Positions 53,089 through 62,500 of a stretch of DNA of 64,000 nucleotides are shown piece after piece. This DNA comes from Puia dinghuensis (GTDB lineage: Bacteria; Bacteroidota; Bacteroidia; Chitinophagales; Chitinophagaceae). A program made the translations under genes and the position numbers. Location: contig JAMFSL010000016.1 of NCBI GenBank assembly GCA_026225275.1, forward strand, positions 1 through 64,000, in the 5' to 3' direction. A model generated the notes under the pieces. The model was not told the DNA's origin and made no database searches. It saw nothing but the letters and a program-made list of their open reading frames with translations. How positions within the stretch are numbered: position 1 is the stretch's first letter; every line of letters starts with the position of its first letter.

Positions 53089-53117
53089 AGTTAATTCTGC
53101 CGCTCCGGCCGCACAAA
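53086..53117 (-). promoter_or_regulatory. Promoter-like sequence overlapping the recG TTG codon
   Basis: On the minus strand, TTTG (53117-53114), 20 bp, then TAACTTTG (53093-53086) nearly match the Bacteroidota promoter. The -7 box contains both the stop codon of the upstream membrane gene and the only TTG start of recG. Chance overlap cannot be ruled out. Confidence 0.45.
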
Positions 53118-54770
53118 AACTTCGATAACCCCCTGAGTTTCCGCCCCCCGCCTCGGCGCCGGGAAAGAGTCCACCTGAGAATAGTGCAGCCGCAATGAAT
53201 CCCGGACACGGAAAGGATAAAAATTGTTCAGCGTGGGAATGTATTCAAAAAGGATCAGGTCATAATAATGATCCCGTACCCTGGTCTCTAACGTGTCCGC
53301 CTGACGATTGAACATGCCAACCCCGAGGTGATACCACAACGGAAGATATGGATTCCTTTCCAGCCTGTAAGGGATCTCCGCCGCCAAAGGAGTCAGCTCG
53401 GACATGTTCAATACCTTCAGATCACCGGGCGCATCGCCAGGCTTACGTCCCTCCCGGTATTTCCTGATCAGATCCATATCCAACAGCCTGTGGATACCCA
53501 CTACCGTGGACGCCGGCATGGAGATCTTGTGAAAAACCGGCAGATCGCACTCTACCCACTCGCTCATCGGAATGTCACGGGTAGTATCCCGGGAAATCAT
53601 ATAGGTATCCTTATTGACGATATTCTCTCCGGTAGGAGAGACCGTAGCCATCTCCTTTTCCGGAAGAAATTTCGCCACGATCTTCTGCGTATAGTTCCAC
53701 CAACTGCCGCTCCACCAGAACACGATACCCAACGACAAGACTAAAAGCACAACCGGCTTTTCAGGCTTCACGGGCAACAGCGGCGCCAGTAACGAAAAAG
53801 CGCAGGCAAAACCAAAGCTTTGAAAGAAGATATTGTTGTCTGGCGGAGTATAACTCGTGATCTTCAGGATAGCCGCCTCTCCGAGAATGCCAAAGGTCAA
53901 AGCTACCAGCAACACGGCAGCCCTGTCCGCCCGCAATGCGCTCCAGCTCCGCCAACGTACGAAGGACAATACCCCTATGAAGAAAAAATAAAATTTGATC
54001 CACGGAGAATACCCAAAAAATTCATTCAGAATATCGAGCAGAGATACCCGTGAGGAATGCGGCGGTTGCCCATGGTTGAACCAATACCCGAAACCATGCG
54101 AGAGAAATGGTGCGACGATCAAACCCAGCAGAACGACAAAACTACCCGCATAGATCAATAGCGCCTTCCACTTCCCCTGCAATAACCCCTCCACAGCCAG
54201 CACCCAGCAGACCACCACAACCGCCAGACCACCGCCATCCTGCTTCGTGAGAAAAGAACAACACGTAAAAAAAGCTGCGCCCACGAGCCAAAACAGTTCA
54301 TAACGACCACTTCTTCCGGCCATGTCCGCCCGAATATAACGAAACACAAAGGCCAGCGCCACCAGTTCATAAACGATCACTGAATGATTGTACCAGGGCC
54401 AGAAATTGAAAAAGCTGTATGACAGACAAAATAGCAGGACCGACGCCAGCCGGATCCCCCGGTCTACGGAGAGACTCCGCAAGATGCTACGGAACGAAAG
54501 CCCTGCAATAACATTGATCAATACCTGCGCCTTCACCAGCGTGATCATCCTGGCCCCGAAAAGCTTGAAGAAGATCGCGGGAATGACCCAATACATCCCG
54601 CCAAGCGGAATCCCGAAATCCCGGAATGGCAGTTGCCCCTGGCTCATCCGATAAGCCCCTTCCCAGGATAGAAAAATATTTACCCGATAAGGCAAATGAA
54701 TGAATAAAGGCACACAAGCCAATAAAACGATGATCAACACCTCTGTTCTGGCGATAAATTTTGGGGTCAT
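53091..54770 (-). CDS. GT-C type membrane glycosyltransferase (GT39/ArnT-like)
   Basis: A 559-aa polytopic membrane protein with about ten to twelve helices and a C-terminal soluble region of about 190 residues. The first periplasmic loop (FLSWEGAYRMSQGQLPFRDF, then GIPLGGMYW) carries acidic residues where GT-C enzymes place the catalytic base. That suggests transfer of sugar from a polyprenyl-phosphate donor. I start at the ATG ending at 54770; the open frame upstream to 54857 is hydrophilic and lacks support. It is divergent from the UbiA-type gene, and its product may use the donor lipid made by that cluster. The acceptor is unknown. It ends 2 nt before recG's putative TTG. Confidence 0.8.
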   Translation of the reverse strand: MTPKFIARTEVLIIVLLACVPLFIHLPYRVNIFLSWEGAYRMSQGQLPFRDFGIPLGGMYWVIPAIFFKLFGARMITLVKAQVLINVIAGLSFRSILRSLSVDRGIRLASVLLFCLSYSFFNFWPWYNHSVIVYELVALAFVFRYIRADMAGRSGRYELFWLVGAAFFTCCSFLTKQDGGGLAVVVVCWVLAVEGLLQGKWKALLIYAGSFVVLLGLIVAPFLSHGFGYWFNHGQPPHSSRVSLLDILNEFFGYSPWIKFYFFFIGVLSFVRWRSWSALRADRAAVLLVALTFGILGEAAILKITSYTPPDNNIFFQSFGFACAFSLLAPLLPVKPEKPVVLLVLSLGIVFWWSGSWWNYTQKIVAKFLPEKEMATVSPTGENIVNKDTYMISRDTTRDIPMSEWVECDLPVFHKISMPASTVVGIHRLLDMDLIRKYREGRKPGDAPGDLKVLNMSELTPLAAEIPYRLERNPYLPLWYHLGVGMFNRQADTLETRVRDHYYDLILFEYIPTLNNFYPFRVRDSLRLHYSQVDSFPAPRRGAETQGVIEVFVRPERQN

Positions 54771-54804
54771 TGGGTAGAAGTTAATTAATTTATTGTTAAC
54801 CGTT

Positions 54805-54835
54805 CCATGGGTGCAGTCTTCGACTGTACCTATGG
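54805..54835 (+). other. 14-bp stem hairpin between divergent glycan genes
   Basis: CCATGGGTGCAGTC at 54805-54818 pairs with GACTGTACCTATGG at 54822-54835 around the loop TTC. In plus-strand RNA both imperfect positions are G-U pairs, so the stem is continuous. In minus-strand RNA they become C-A mismatches. It lies 107 bp upstream of the UbiA-type GTG start and within the minus-strand leader of the GT-C gene. It could be a leader RNA structure or a DNA-binding site. Confidence 0.4.
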
Positions 54836-54942
54836 TTGATCGTTCGGGTATTGGCAATCCGGCTGCCGCGGATTTAAATATTCGATGGCAATATTATAGA
54901 TTTTGTCTTTTTGTTTGTACTTTAGTTGGGTAAATTAATGAA

Positions 54943-55827
54943 GTGGTATATCTGAAGCTCCTAAGGCCCAAGGATTGGGCAAAAAATCTGTTCCTTTTCC
55001 TGCCTTTATTTTTCGGTCGCGAGATCTTCAATCTCGAAAAAATGTTCCATGTGGCATTGGGCTTTATCGCCTTCTCCTGCATCGCAAGCAGCATCTATAT
55101 CATCAACGATTATAAGGACAGGGAGGACGACCGCAAACATCCCGTGAAATGTAAACGCCCCCTCGCCTCGGGCGCCGTTTCGCCGGCTGCAGCCCTGGTT
55201 GTCTGCGGAGCTCTGATCGTAGCAGGCTTCGCCCTGTCCTGGTGGATAAGGGATAAATTTGCCATCGTGCTGGCCATCTACTTTCTGATCAACCTCTCCT
55301 ATTCGCTGGGGCTCAAAGCTATATCCATCCTCGATATCATGATCCTGGCCGCCGGCTTTGTCCTGCGGATCAAAGCGGGCTCTGTGATCTCCTATGTCCC
55401 CCTCTCGGAATGGATCATCATCATGGTCTTCCTCCTGGCGGTATTCATGGCTATCGGCAAACGCAGGGATGACGTACTGCTCAAAATCTCCTCCGGCACT
55501 GATATGCGCAAATCCATCAAAGGCTATAACCTGGAATTCCTGAACGTCCTCCTCTCCTTTGTCTGCGCCGTGATCGTCGTCGCCTACCTGATGTATACCA
55601 TGTCACCCGTGACGATCGCCAACACCGGCTCTTCAAGATTGTATTATACCTGTATCTTTGTGCTCGCAGGAATCATGCGATACCTTCAGATCATCTATAT
55701 CTCTAGCGATTCTGGCTCGCCTACCAAGATCCTTTACAAAGACCGGTTCATCCAGATCACCCTGATTTTGTGGGGGATCAGCTATATCCTTTTATTATAT
55801 CTCAAGGACGTTCATATATTCTCTTAA
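54943..55827 (+). CDS. UbiA-family prenyltransferase, decaprenyl-phosphate phosphoribosyltransferase-like
   Basis: A 294-aa inner-membrane protein with about nine helices. The first aspartate-rich motif is INDYKDREDDRKHPVKCKRP, with Asn55, Asp56, Asp59 and Asp63. The extended HPxKxxRP tail is characteristic of the DPPR synthase group (Rv3806c in mycobacteria) rather than quinone UbiA enzymes. SLGLKAISILDIMILAAGFV matches the second conserved segment. It would condense PRPP with polyprenyl phosphate to give polyprenyl-phosphoryl-5-phosphoribose. The start is GTG at 54943, because a stop lies four codons upstream and no ATG is in frame. It opens a five-gene plus-strand cluster; the SDR gene follows after 5 bp. 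Confidence 0.85.
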   Translation: MVYLKLLRPKDWAKNLFLFLPLFFGREIFNLEKMFHVALGFIAFSCIASSIYIINDYKDREDDRKHPVKCKRPLASGAVSPAAALVVCGALIVAGFALSWWIRDKFAIVLAIYFLINLSYSLGLKAISILDIMILAAGFVLRIKAGSVISYVPLSEWIIIMVFLLAVFMAIGKRRDDVLLKISSGTDMRKSIKGYNLEFLNVLLSFVCAVIVVAYLMYTMSPVTIANTGSSRLYYTCIFVLAGIMRYLQIIYISSDSGSPTKILYKDRFIQITLILWGISYILLLYLKDVHIFS

Positions 55828-55832
55828 ATAAT

Positions 55833-56564
55833 ATGCCCTCAGTTCTATTACTTGGAGCAGGTTCCGACATCGCTACCGCGCTCGCTCTCAAATTCGCTTC
55901 TGCCGGGTACGGCATCCAACTGGCAGCAAGAAAGGTTTCGCGGTTACAGTCTTTGCAACAGGATATTACTATCTGCCACAAGGTATCGTGTACACTCCAC
56001 GAATTCGACGCGGTCAGGCCTGAAACCCATGCGTCCTTCTTTTCTTCCCTGCCCGGGCAGCCAGATATTATTATCAGCATCTTCGGCTATCTCGGAGAAC
56101 AGGAAATAGCCCAGTCGGATTGGTCGGAATGTGAACGCATCCTCGCCGTAAACTATGTCGGTGCCGTTTCCATCCTCAATATTGCAGCAAACGCCTATGC
56201 CGCCCGCGGAAACGGCGTCATCGTCGGCATCAGTTCCGTAGCCGGTGAAAGAGGCCGCCAAAGCAATTATTTCTATGGCAGCGCCAAAGCAGGCTTTACC
56301 GCCTACCTCTCCGGCCTCCGCAACCGCCTTTACCCCAAAGGAGTACACGTCCTCACCGTCAAACCAGGCTTCGTGGCCACTAAAATGACGGAGAATATGC
56401 CCCTGTCGCCCCTGCTGACCGCACAACCCGACGCAGTGGCCAAAGCCATCTTCAACGCCATTCAAAAGAAAAAGGACGTCCTCTACGTGAAATGGTTCTG
56501 GCGCTGGATCATGTTCCTGATCAAATGTATCCCCGAAAGTGTCTTCAAAAAAATGAAATTATGA
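55833..56564 (+). CDS. Short-chain dehydrogenase, DprE2-like
   Basis: A 243-aa NAD(P)-dependent SDR. The nucleotide-binding turn is LLGAGSDIATALALKFASAG, a GxGSDIA pattern typical of DprE2-type reductases. The catalytic Tyr148 and Lys152 lie in NYFYGSAKAG, with Ser134/135 in VGISSVAGERG. The C terminus has amphipathic/hydrophobic residues (WFWRWIMFLIKCIPES), also seen in DprE2 relatives. It would reduce the 2-keto intermediate when polyprenyl-phosphoryl-ribose is epimerised to arabinose. The ATG at 55833 is preferred over the extended frame from 55770, which overlaps the UbiA-type gene. The stop overlaps the HAD gene (ATGA). Confidence 0.83.
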   Translation: MPSVLLLGAGSDIATALALKFASAGYGIQLAARKVSRLQSLQQDITICHKVSCTLHEFDAVRPETHASFFSSLPGQPDIIISIFGYLGEQEIAQSDWSECERILAVNYVGAVSILNIAANAYAARGNGVIVGISSVAGERGRQSNYFYGSAKAGFTAYLSGLRNRLYPKGVHVLTVKPGFVATKMTENMPLSPLLTAQPDAVAKAIFNAIQKKKDVLYVKWFWRWIMFLIKCIPESVFKKMKL

Positions 56565-57160
56565 GCCGGATCGCCTTCTTCGATTTCGACGGCACCATTA
56601 CCACCAAGGATACCTTACTCGAATTCATCCGGTTCAGCAAAGGCACACTCCCTTTCTATACGGGCTTCCTGCTGAACAGCCCCTGGCTTATCGCCTATCG
56701 GCTGAAGATCATCTCCAACCAGACTGCCAAAGAACGTATCCTGGCCTGGTTCTTTCGCAATACCCCGCTGACAGAATTCCAGGAGACCTGCGACCGCTTC
56801 GCGACGGAAGTGATACCCACCCTCATCAGACCTAAAGCACTCAGCGAGATCGATGCATTACAAAACAAAGGATTCTCGATCGTCATCGTCAGCGCCTCCC
56901 CCGAAAACTGGCTGCACCGGTGGACCGATACCATCCGGGCCAGCCTCCTCGCCACACGCCTCGAAACACGACCAGGCAAAGAAGCACAACTGACCGGCAA
57001 AATAATCGGCCATAATTGCCATGGAAAAGAAAAGGTCCGCCGCATCGGGGACGCATTCGATCTGAGTAGTTACAAGGAAATATACGCTTATGGAGACAGC
57101 TCGGGAGATAAACCTATGCTGCAACTGGCGCACCATTCGTTCTACCGGCCCTTCCGCTGA
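56561..57160 (+). CDS. HAD-IB family phosphatase
   Basis: A 199-aa haloacid-dehalogenase-like hydrolase of the phosphoserine-phosphatase type. Motif I is FFDFDGTIT with the nucleophile Asp8 and acid/base Asp10. Motif II is IVIVSASPENW, a Lys precedes motif III (HGKEKVRRIG), and motif III is IYAYGDSSGDKPML. It overlaps the SDR gene by four bases, so it is translationally coupled to the two polyprenyl-phosphopentose genes. It may therefore remove the 5-phosphate from polyprenyl-phosphoryl-5-phosphoribose, a job done in mycobacteria by an unrelated PAP2 protein. That substrate is my inference. Starts upstream of 56561 are unsupported. Confidence 0.88.
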   Translation: MSRIAFFDFDGTITTKDTLLEFIRFSKGTLPFYTGFLLNSPWLIAYRLKIISNQTAKERILAWFFRNTPLTEFQETCDRFATEVIPTLIRPKALSEIDALQNKGFSIVIVSASPENWLHRWTDTIRASLLATRLETRPGKEAQLTGKIIGHNCHGKEKVRRIGDAFDLSSYKEIYAYGDSSGDKPMLQLAHHSFYRPFR

Positions 57161-57185
57161 TCATCAACATCTAATATAAAAGCCC

Positions 57186-58415
57186 ATGCACCCCACTTCC
57201 GATAGCCCTGATACCCTCGTCGGAAAGGATATCCTGATCATCGGTATCCAGCCGTGGTATTATGAACTCGGCAGCAACTGCAAGAACATCGCGACACATT
57301 TTGCTAAAACAAATCGGGTCCTGTATGTGAATATGCCCATCAACCGCAAGACCTTTCTGTCCCGCACCCAATCCCCCGGCGTCCGCGAACACTGCGCTAT
57401 CATTAAAGGGAAAAGCGATCCCATCCGCCAGATCGGCGATACGATGTGGGAGCTCTATCCCACTTCTATTGTGGAATCCATCAACGGCCTCCCGTCCAAC
57501 ACGCTCTTCAACATCATCAATTACTTCAATAACCGGCGATTTGCCCGCGACATCCGGAAAGCACTGGACCGACTGGAATTTAAAGACGTCATCCTGTTCA
57601 ACGACGACGATATCTACAACGGCTTTTATCTTAAAGAGCTGCTGAAACCCGCGCTTTATATCTACTATATGCGCGACTTTCTGCAGGGATATGACTATTG
57701 GCGAAAACATACCAGTGTCCTTGAGCCCAGGCTCATCAAAAAAGCCGATGTCGCCCTCGCCAATTCCCTCTTCTACACCGACTATTGCGCAGCCCGCAAC
57801 GCCGAATCCTACTATATCGGCCAGGGCTGCAATTTCGATCTGTTCAATATGGACAACACCCACCCCCGGCCCCCGGAATTGAACGACCTCTCAGGACCGC
57901 TCATCGGCTACGTCGGAGCCGTGGACACGACAAGACTCGATCTCCAAATCATTGAGATCATCGCTACAGCAAAACCTTCGTGGAATATCGTACTGGTAGG
58001 GCCCGAAGACGCAGTCTTCGCGTCCAGCTCCCTGCATGCCCTGCCCAACATTCATTTTATCGGAAGACGACCGCTGGAATCGCTGCCCGCATTCGTGCAG
58101 CATTTTGATGTCTGCCTCAATCCACAGCTGATCAATACCATTACCAAAGGCAATTATCCGCTGAAAATCGACGAATACCTTGCTATGGGCAGGCCCGTTG
58201 TCGCTACCCGCACCCCAACGATGAAATTATTTGAAGATTATACCTGGCTTGCGGACGTGCCGGATGACTATCCCCGGCTTATCGAAGAAGCGCTTCACCA
58301 CGACACCCCGCAGGAACGCACCCGAAGGAGCACGTTTGCCCGGGCGCATACCTGGGAAAATTCCATGAAAGAAGTATACAAAGTCATCAATAACCACTTA
58401 ACCCGGCGACCATGA
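57186..58415 (+). CDS. GT4-like glycosyltransferase (TuaH-like)
   Basis: A 409-aa GT-B fold glycosyltransferase without a signal peptide. The N-terminal domain begins with ILIIGIQPWYYELGSNCKNI. The C-terminal donor-binding domain contains PLIGYVGAVDTTRLDL, IVLVGPEDAVFASS, HFIGRRPLESLPAFVQHFDV and the nucleotide-sugar motif PLKIDEYLAMGRPVVATRTP. The overall pattern is like the teichuronic-acid enzyme TuaH and related surface-polysaccharide transferases. Donor and acceptor are not readable. It lies 25 bp after the HAD gene, and its stop overlaps the next GT-C gene (ATGA), so it belongs to the same cluster. Confidence 0.88.
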   Translation: MHPTSDSPDTLVGKDILIIGIQPWYYELGSNCKNIATHFAKTNRVLYVNMPINRKTFLSRTQSPGVREHCAIIKGKSDPIRQIGDTMWELYPTSIVESINGLPSNTLFNIINYFNNRRFARDIRKALDRLEFKDVILFNDDDIYNGFYLKELLKPALYIYYMRDFLQGYDYWRKHTSVLEPRLIKKADVALANSLFYTDYCAARNAESYYIGQGCNFDLFNMDNTHPRPPELNDLSGPLIGYVGAVDTTRLDLQIIEIIATAKPSWNIVLVGPEDAVFASSSLHALPNIHFIGRRPLESLPAFVQHFDVCLNPQLINTITKGNYPLKIDEYLAMGRPVVATRTPTMKLFEDYTWLADVPDDYPRLIEEALHHDTPQERTRRSTFARAHTWENSMKEVYKVINNHLTRRP

Positions 58416-59563
58416 TCAATAACCCATTTTTTACCGCTACAGAAAAAGACGCATCCACCAATCGGCGCTATCTACTGGGCATCCTGCTTGTCGGAGCCCT
58501 CCTCCGCATTTGGATCTGCTTCTTTACCTCCCTGCCCCATATGCATAAAGACTCCTGGGGCTTTTTTTCGCAGGCGGATACGCTGCTCTCCGGAGGTTAT
58601 ACCGATTATTATCCCAACGGGTATCCCCTCATCATAGCCTTGTTTAAAGCGATTTTCGGATCGTATACGGAGGGGGCGCTGCTTTGGCTCAATATCGCCT
58701 TTTCACTTTTCTCTATCTGGTTCATGTACGATATCGCCAGCCGGCTGTCCGGTCGCGCATCTTATGGATTGCTCGCCGCAGCCCTGCTCGCCGTTTTCCC
58801 TTCACAGATCAATTATGTTCGCTGGCTGACCTCGGAAACGCCTACCCCCTTTTTCCTGCTGGGTGGCTTTTTTTTCTATTACCGCAAGCAATGGGCGTGG
58901 GCGGGTATATTCCTTGCCATCGCAACGCTGATCCGGCCCAACGTATTGCCTGTTTGGCTGCTGCTATTCATTGTTCACGTCTTCCATACCCGTAAATTCC
59001 CCCCGATGCTCGCCGTAGGCGTCCTATTGCCTCTGCTGCTCCTCGGGTTCTATTGCAAGTCAAAGACCGGTCAATTTTCTACGGCCGGCAACAGCAGGGT
59101 AAACATCCTCTTTGCCATCACTGCATCCGGGCCTGATGTCGACTTCTCCATGCCCGACGAACATCCTGAGGCCAATACCACCGGAAAAGCCGTTCATCTC
59201 TACGTCGACCACATCAAAACCGAGCCCCTCCTGTTCCTTCGCCAACGTCTCGCCAATTGGTGGGAGCTCTGGGGCTTTTATGCCTCCTCGGCCAACGGAA
59301 CCAGAAGCATGGGCTCCCGCCTCCTCCTGGGCGCCGGCAACCTGTTCCTCCTGGGTTTTGGTCTCACTGGCTGGTGGTTGCAGCGCCGAAATTATGCAGT
59401 CTCTATTCTCATTATCCCATTTTTGATCATTACCGCGGTGCACGTCCTGCTCGTCGCAATGCCCCGGTATACTTATCCCTGCGAGGCCTTCCTGCTGCTG
59501 CTGGCTACCTGGGCCTTACAAGCCCTCGCCAGCCGCCGGACGTCGTCCCCCGCTACTGCTTGA
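58412..59563 (+). CDS. GT-C type membrane glycosyltransferase (PMT/ArnT-like)
   Basis: A 383-aa polytopic membrane protein. An Asp-containing first periplasmic loop (TSLPHMHKDSWGFFSQADTL) and the following GGYTDYYPNGYPLIIALFKA resemble the GT39/RgtA-type family, which transfers sugars from polyprenyl-phosphate donors. About nine further helices follow. It is short for the family and lacks a large C-terminal soluble domain, unlike the GT-C protein at 53091. It is translationally coupled to the GT4-like gene upstream. It could use the polyprenyl-phosphate pentose made by the cluster. Its 3' end overlaps the convergent RCC1/PKD gene by 11 bp. Confidence 0.82.
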   Translation: MINNPFFTATEKDASTNRRYLLGILLVGALLRIWICFFTSLPHMHKDSWGFFSQADTLLSGGYTDYYPNGYPLIIALFKAIFGSYTEGALLWLNIAFSLFSIWFMYDIASRLSGRASYGLLAAALLAVFPSQINYVRWLTSETPTPFFLLGGFFFYYRKQWAWAGIFLAIATLIRPNVLPVWLLLFIVHVFHTRKFPPMLAVGVLLPLLLLGFYCKSKTGQFSTAGNSRVNILFAITASGPDVDFSMPDEHPEANTTGKAVHLYVDHIKTEPLLFLRQRLANWWELWGFYASSANGTRSMGSRLLLGAGNLFLLGFGLTGWWLQRRNYAVSILIIPFLIITAVHVLLVAMPRYTYPCEAFLLLLATWALQALASRRTSSPATA

Positions 59564-62500
59564 CAAACTTGTTGATCACTCGCTGGCCGCTGCTGCTCCT
59601 GATCACCAGGACGTAGACCCCGCGCGCAAGCGCACTAACATTTAAGGTATAGGTACTCGCTCCACCTTCCTGTTCGTATTCGGACTTTTGCTCAGTGACC
59701 CCAACCTCATTGTAGATGGTTATCGTGAACTGCTCCTGACCCGTCGATTGATATTGCACATACAACATACTCTGTACCGGGTTAGGATAGATACTGACGT
59801 TATTGGTGAACCGGCGCTCGTCCGGCACGACCACCACACTGACCGTAGACGTGGCTGTATTACCGTTATTGTCCGTGACTGTCAGCATGTATACATAGGT
59901 ACCCACCTGGAACCCGGTGACTGTCGCCGTGGAATTGGTCGAATCGCTGATCGTAGTAGTCGAAGGACCACTGACCTGCTGCCAGGAATACCCGACAATG
60001 TTCCCGGATGAAACCGTAGAGGAGGTACCATTCAAAGTCGCCTGGTTACCCGGCAGATGCACCGTATCCGTGATCCCGGCATTGGCTACGAGGGCAGCTG
60101 TGGTGACCGCCGTCACGGTGATCGTTATATTCGCACTCGCCGTAAGGCCTTCATTGTCGGTTACAGTCAGCTGGAAACTATATACGCCCGGCTGCATACC
60201 ATATAAGGATGGAGTGGCCGTATTGGAATTGGTGATCGTAACACCACCCAGCCCGCTGACCTGCGACCAATCATAGCTGACGATCGTACCATCGGGAGAG
60301 TAGGAGCTTGAACCGTTCAGATCGACCGACGGTACGTTTTGCGGTACTGTCTGATCAGGACCGGGAACAGCGACGGGCGGCAGATGCGGCGCGGGATTGA
60401 CCGTCACCGTAACGGTAGCGTTCGCCGTGACACCGGAATTATCTGTTACCGTCAATTTGAAGACATAACTGCCCTGTACCAGCTCGCCCGCTGAGGCCGT
60501 GGCCGAAGAGGCGCTGCCGATGGTGGCCTGGGAAGGACCGCTGACCTGCGTCCAGCTGTAGCCCGTTATCGTACCATTGGTTTCCGATCCGCTGCCACTC
60601 AATGTCACACTGTTCAAAGGCAACGTGATCGTCTGAGCCGATCCGGCATCAGCGCTGGGTGGCCCCGCCACAGCGGCATTAACGGTCACCTTAGCGACAT
60701 CGGTCGCGGTATTACCCGAGTTATCCTTGACGGTCAGCTGGAAGGTATATACACCCTGCACCAGGCCTGCGACGCTGGTCTGCGCCGCGCTTCCGCTGGC
60801 GATGGTCGCAGTGGAAGGACCACTCGTCTCGGTCCATGCATAGCTCACGATGGTCCCATTGGTTTCGGACCCGCTGCCACTCAGCGTCACGCTATTGGTC
60901 GGCAGCGTGATCGTCTGATCCGCACCGGCATTCGCCACTGGCACCGGAGGAGCCGGTGCAGCGCTAACGGTCACCTTGGCGACATCGGTCGCTGTGTTAC
61001 CCGAATTATCTTTGACGGTCAGTTGGAAGGTATATACACCCTGCACCAGTCCTGTGACGCTGGTCTGCGCCGTGCTTCCGCTGGCGATGGTCGCAGTGGA
61101 AGGACCACTCGTCTCGGTCCAGGCATAGCTCACGATGGTACCATTGGTTTCGGACCCGCTGCCACTCAGCGTCACGCTATTAGTCGGCAGCGTGATCGTC
61201 TGATCCGCACCCGCATTCGCCTCTGGCACGGGAGGAATCACTGCAGCGTTAACGGTCACCTTAATGACATCAGTTGCAGTATTGCCCGAATTATCGGTAA
61301 TAGTCAGTTGGAAGGTATATACACCTTGCACCAGGCTCGTGACACCTGTCTGTGCCTGGCCTGCACTGGCGATGGTCGCAGCGGAAGGACCACTCGTCTC
61401 GGTCCAGGCATAGCCCACGATGGTCCCATTAGCTTCCGATCCGCTGCCACTCAACGTCACGCTATTGGTCGGTAAGGTTATCGTCTGATCCGCACCGGCA
61501 TTCGCCACAGGTGCTCCGGGCGTTGGGGAATTCACCGTTACCTTCATGGCATCGGTAGCCTTTACACCCGAATTATCGGTGACGGTCAGTTGGAAAGAAT
61601 ATACGCCCTGCACCAGGCCGGTGACGCTGGTTTGCGCCTGATCGCCGCTGGCGATCGTCGCAGTGGAAGGACCACTTAACTCTGTCCAGGCATAGGAGAC
61701 GATTGTCCCGTTCGTTTCCGATCCACTGCCACTCAGCGTGACGCTATTGGTCGGTAAGGTTATCGTCTGATCCGTACCCGCATTCGCCACTGGCACCGGA
61801 GGAGCCGGTGCAGCATTAACCGTTACCTTGACGGCATCAGTCGCGGTCTTACCCGAATTATCAGTGACGGTCAGTTGGAAAGAATATACACCCTGCACCA
61901 GGCCGGTGACGCTGGTTTGCGCCTGGTCCCCGCTGGCGATCGTCGCAGTGGAAGGACCACTTAACTCTGTCCAGGCATAGGAGACGATTGTCCCGTTGGT
62001 CTCTGATCCACTGCCACTCAGTGTCGCACTATTGGTAGGCAACGTGATGGTCTGGGCAGATCCTGCATTCGCTGACGGCGGCCCCGGCACCGGAGCATTC
62101 ACCGTCACCTGAACGGTGGCCGTAGCCTTTATACCCAAAATATCGAGGATTGTTAATTCGAAAGTATATACGCCCTGAACCAGGCCCGTGACGCCCGTTT
62201 GGGCCACGCTTGCAGTGGTGAAAGTCGCCGTGGAAGGACCGCTGACCTGCGTCCAGCCAAAAGAGGAGATCGTCCCATTGGTTTCAGATCCGCTGCCGGT
62301 CAACGTTGCACTGTTGGTGGGCAAAGTAATAGTCTGATTCGATCCGGCATTGGAAACCGGCGCACTCGGTGCGGCATTGACGGTCACCGTGACTGTAGCG
62401 CTCCCCGCAACACCCGAACCATCGGTTGCAGTGAGCTTGAAGGTATAGGTACCCTGTACCAGCCCGCCCGCCGTCGCAGTAGCCGATGACGCATTGGTGA

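Noticed and set aside
54771-54857. 29-codon upstream extension of the GT-C gene
   Set aside because: It is hydrophilic, spans the hairpin region and has no family support; the ATG at 54770 precedes the first transmembrane helix.
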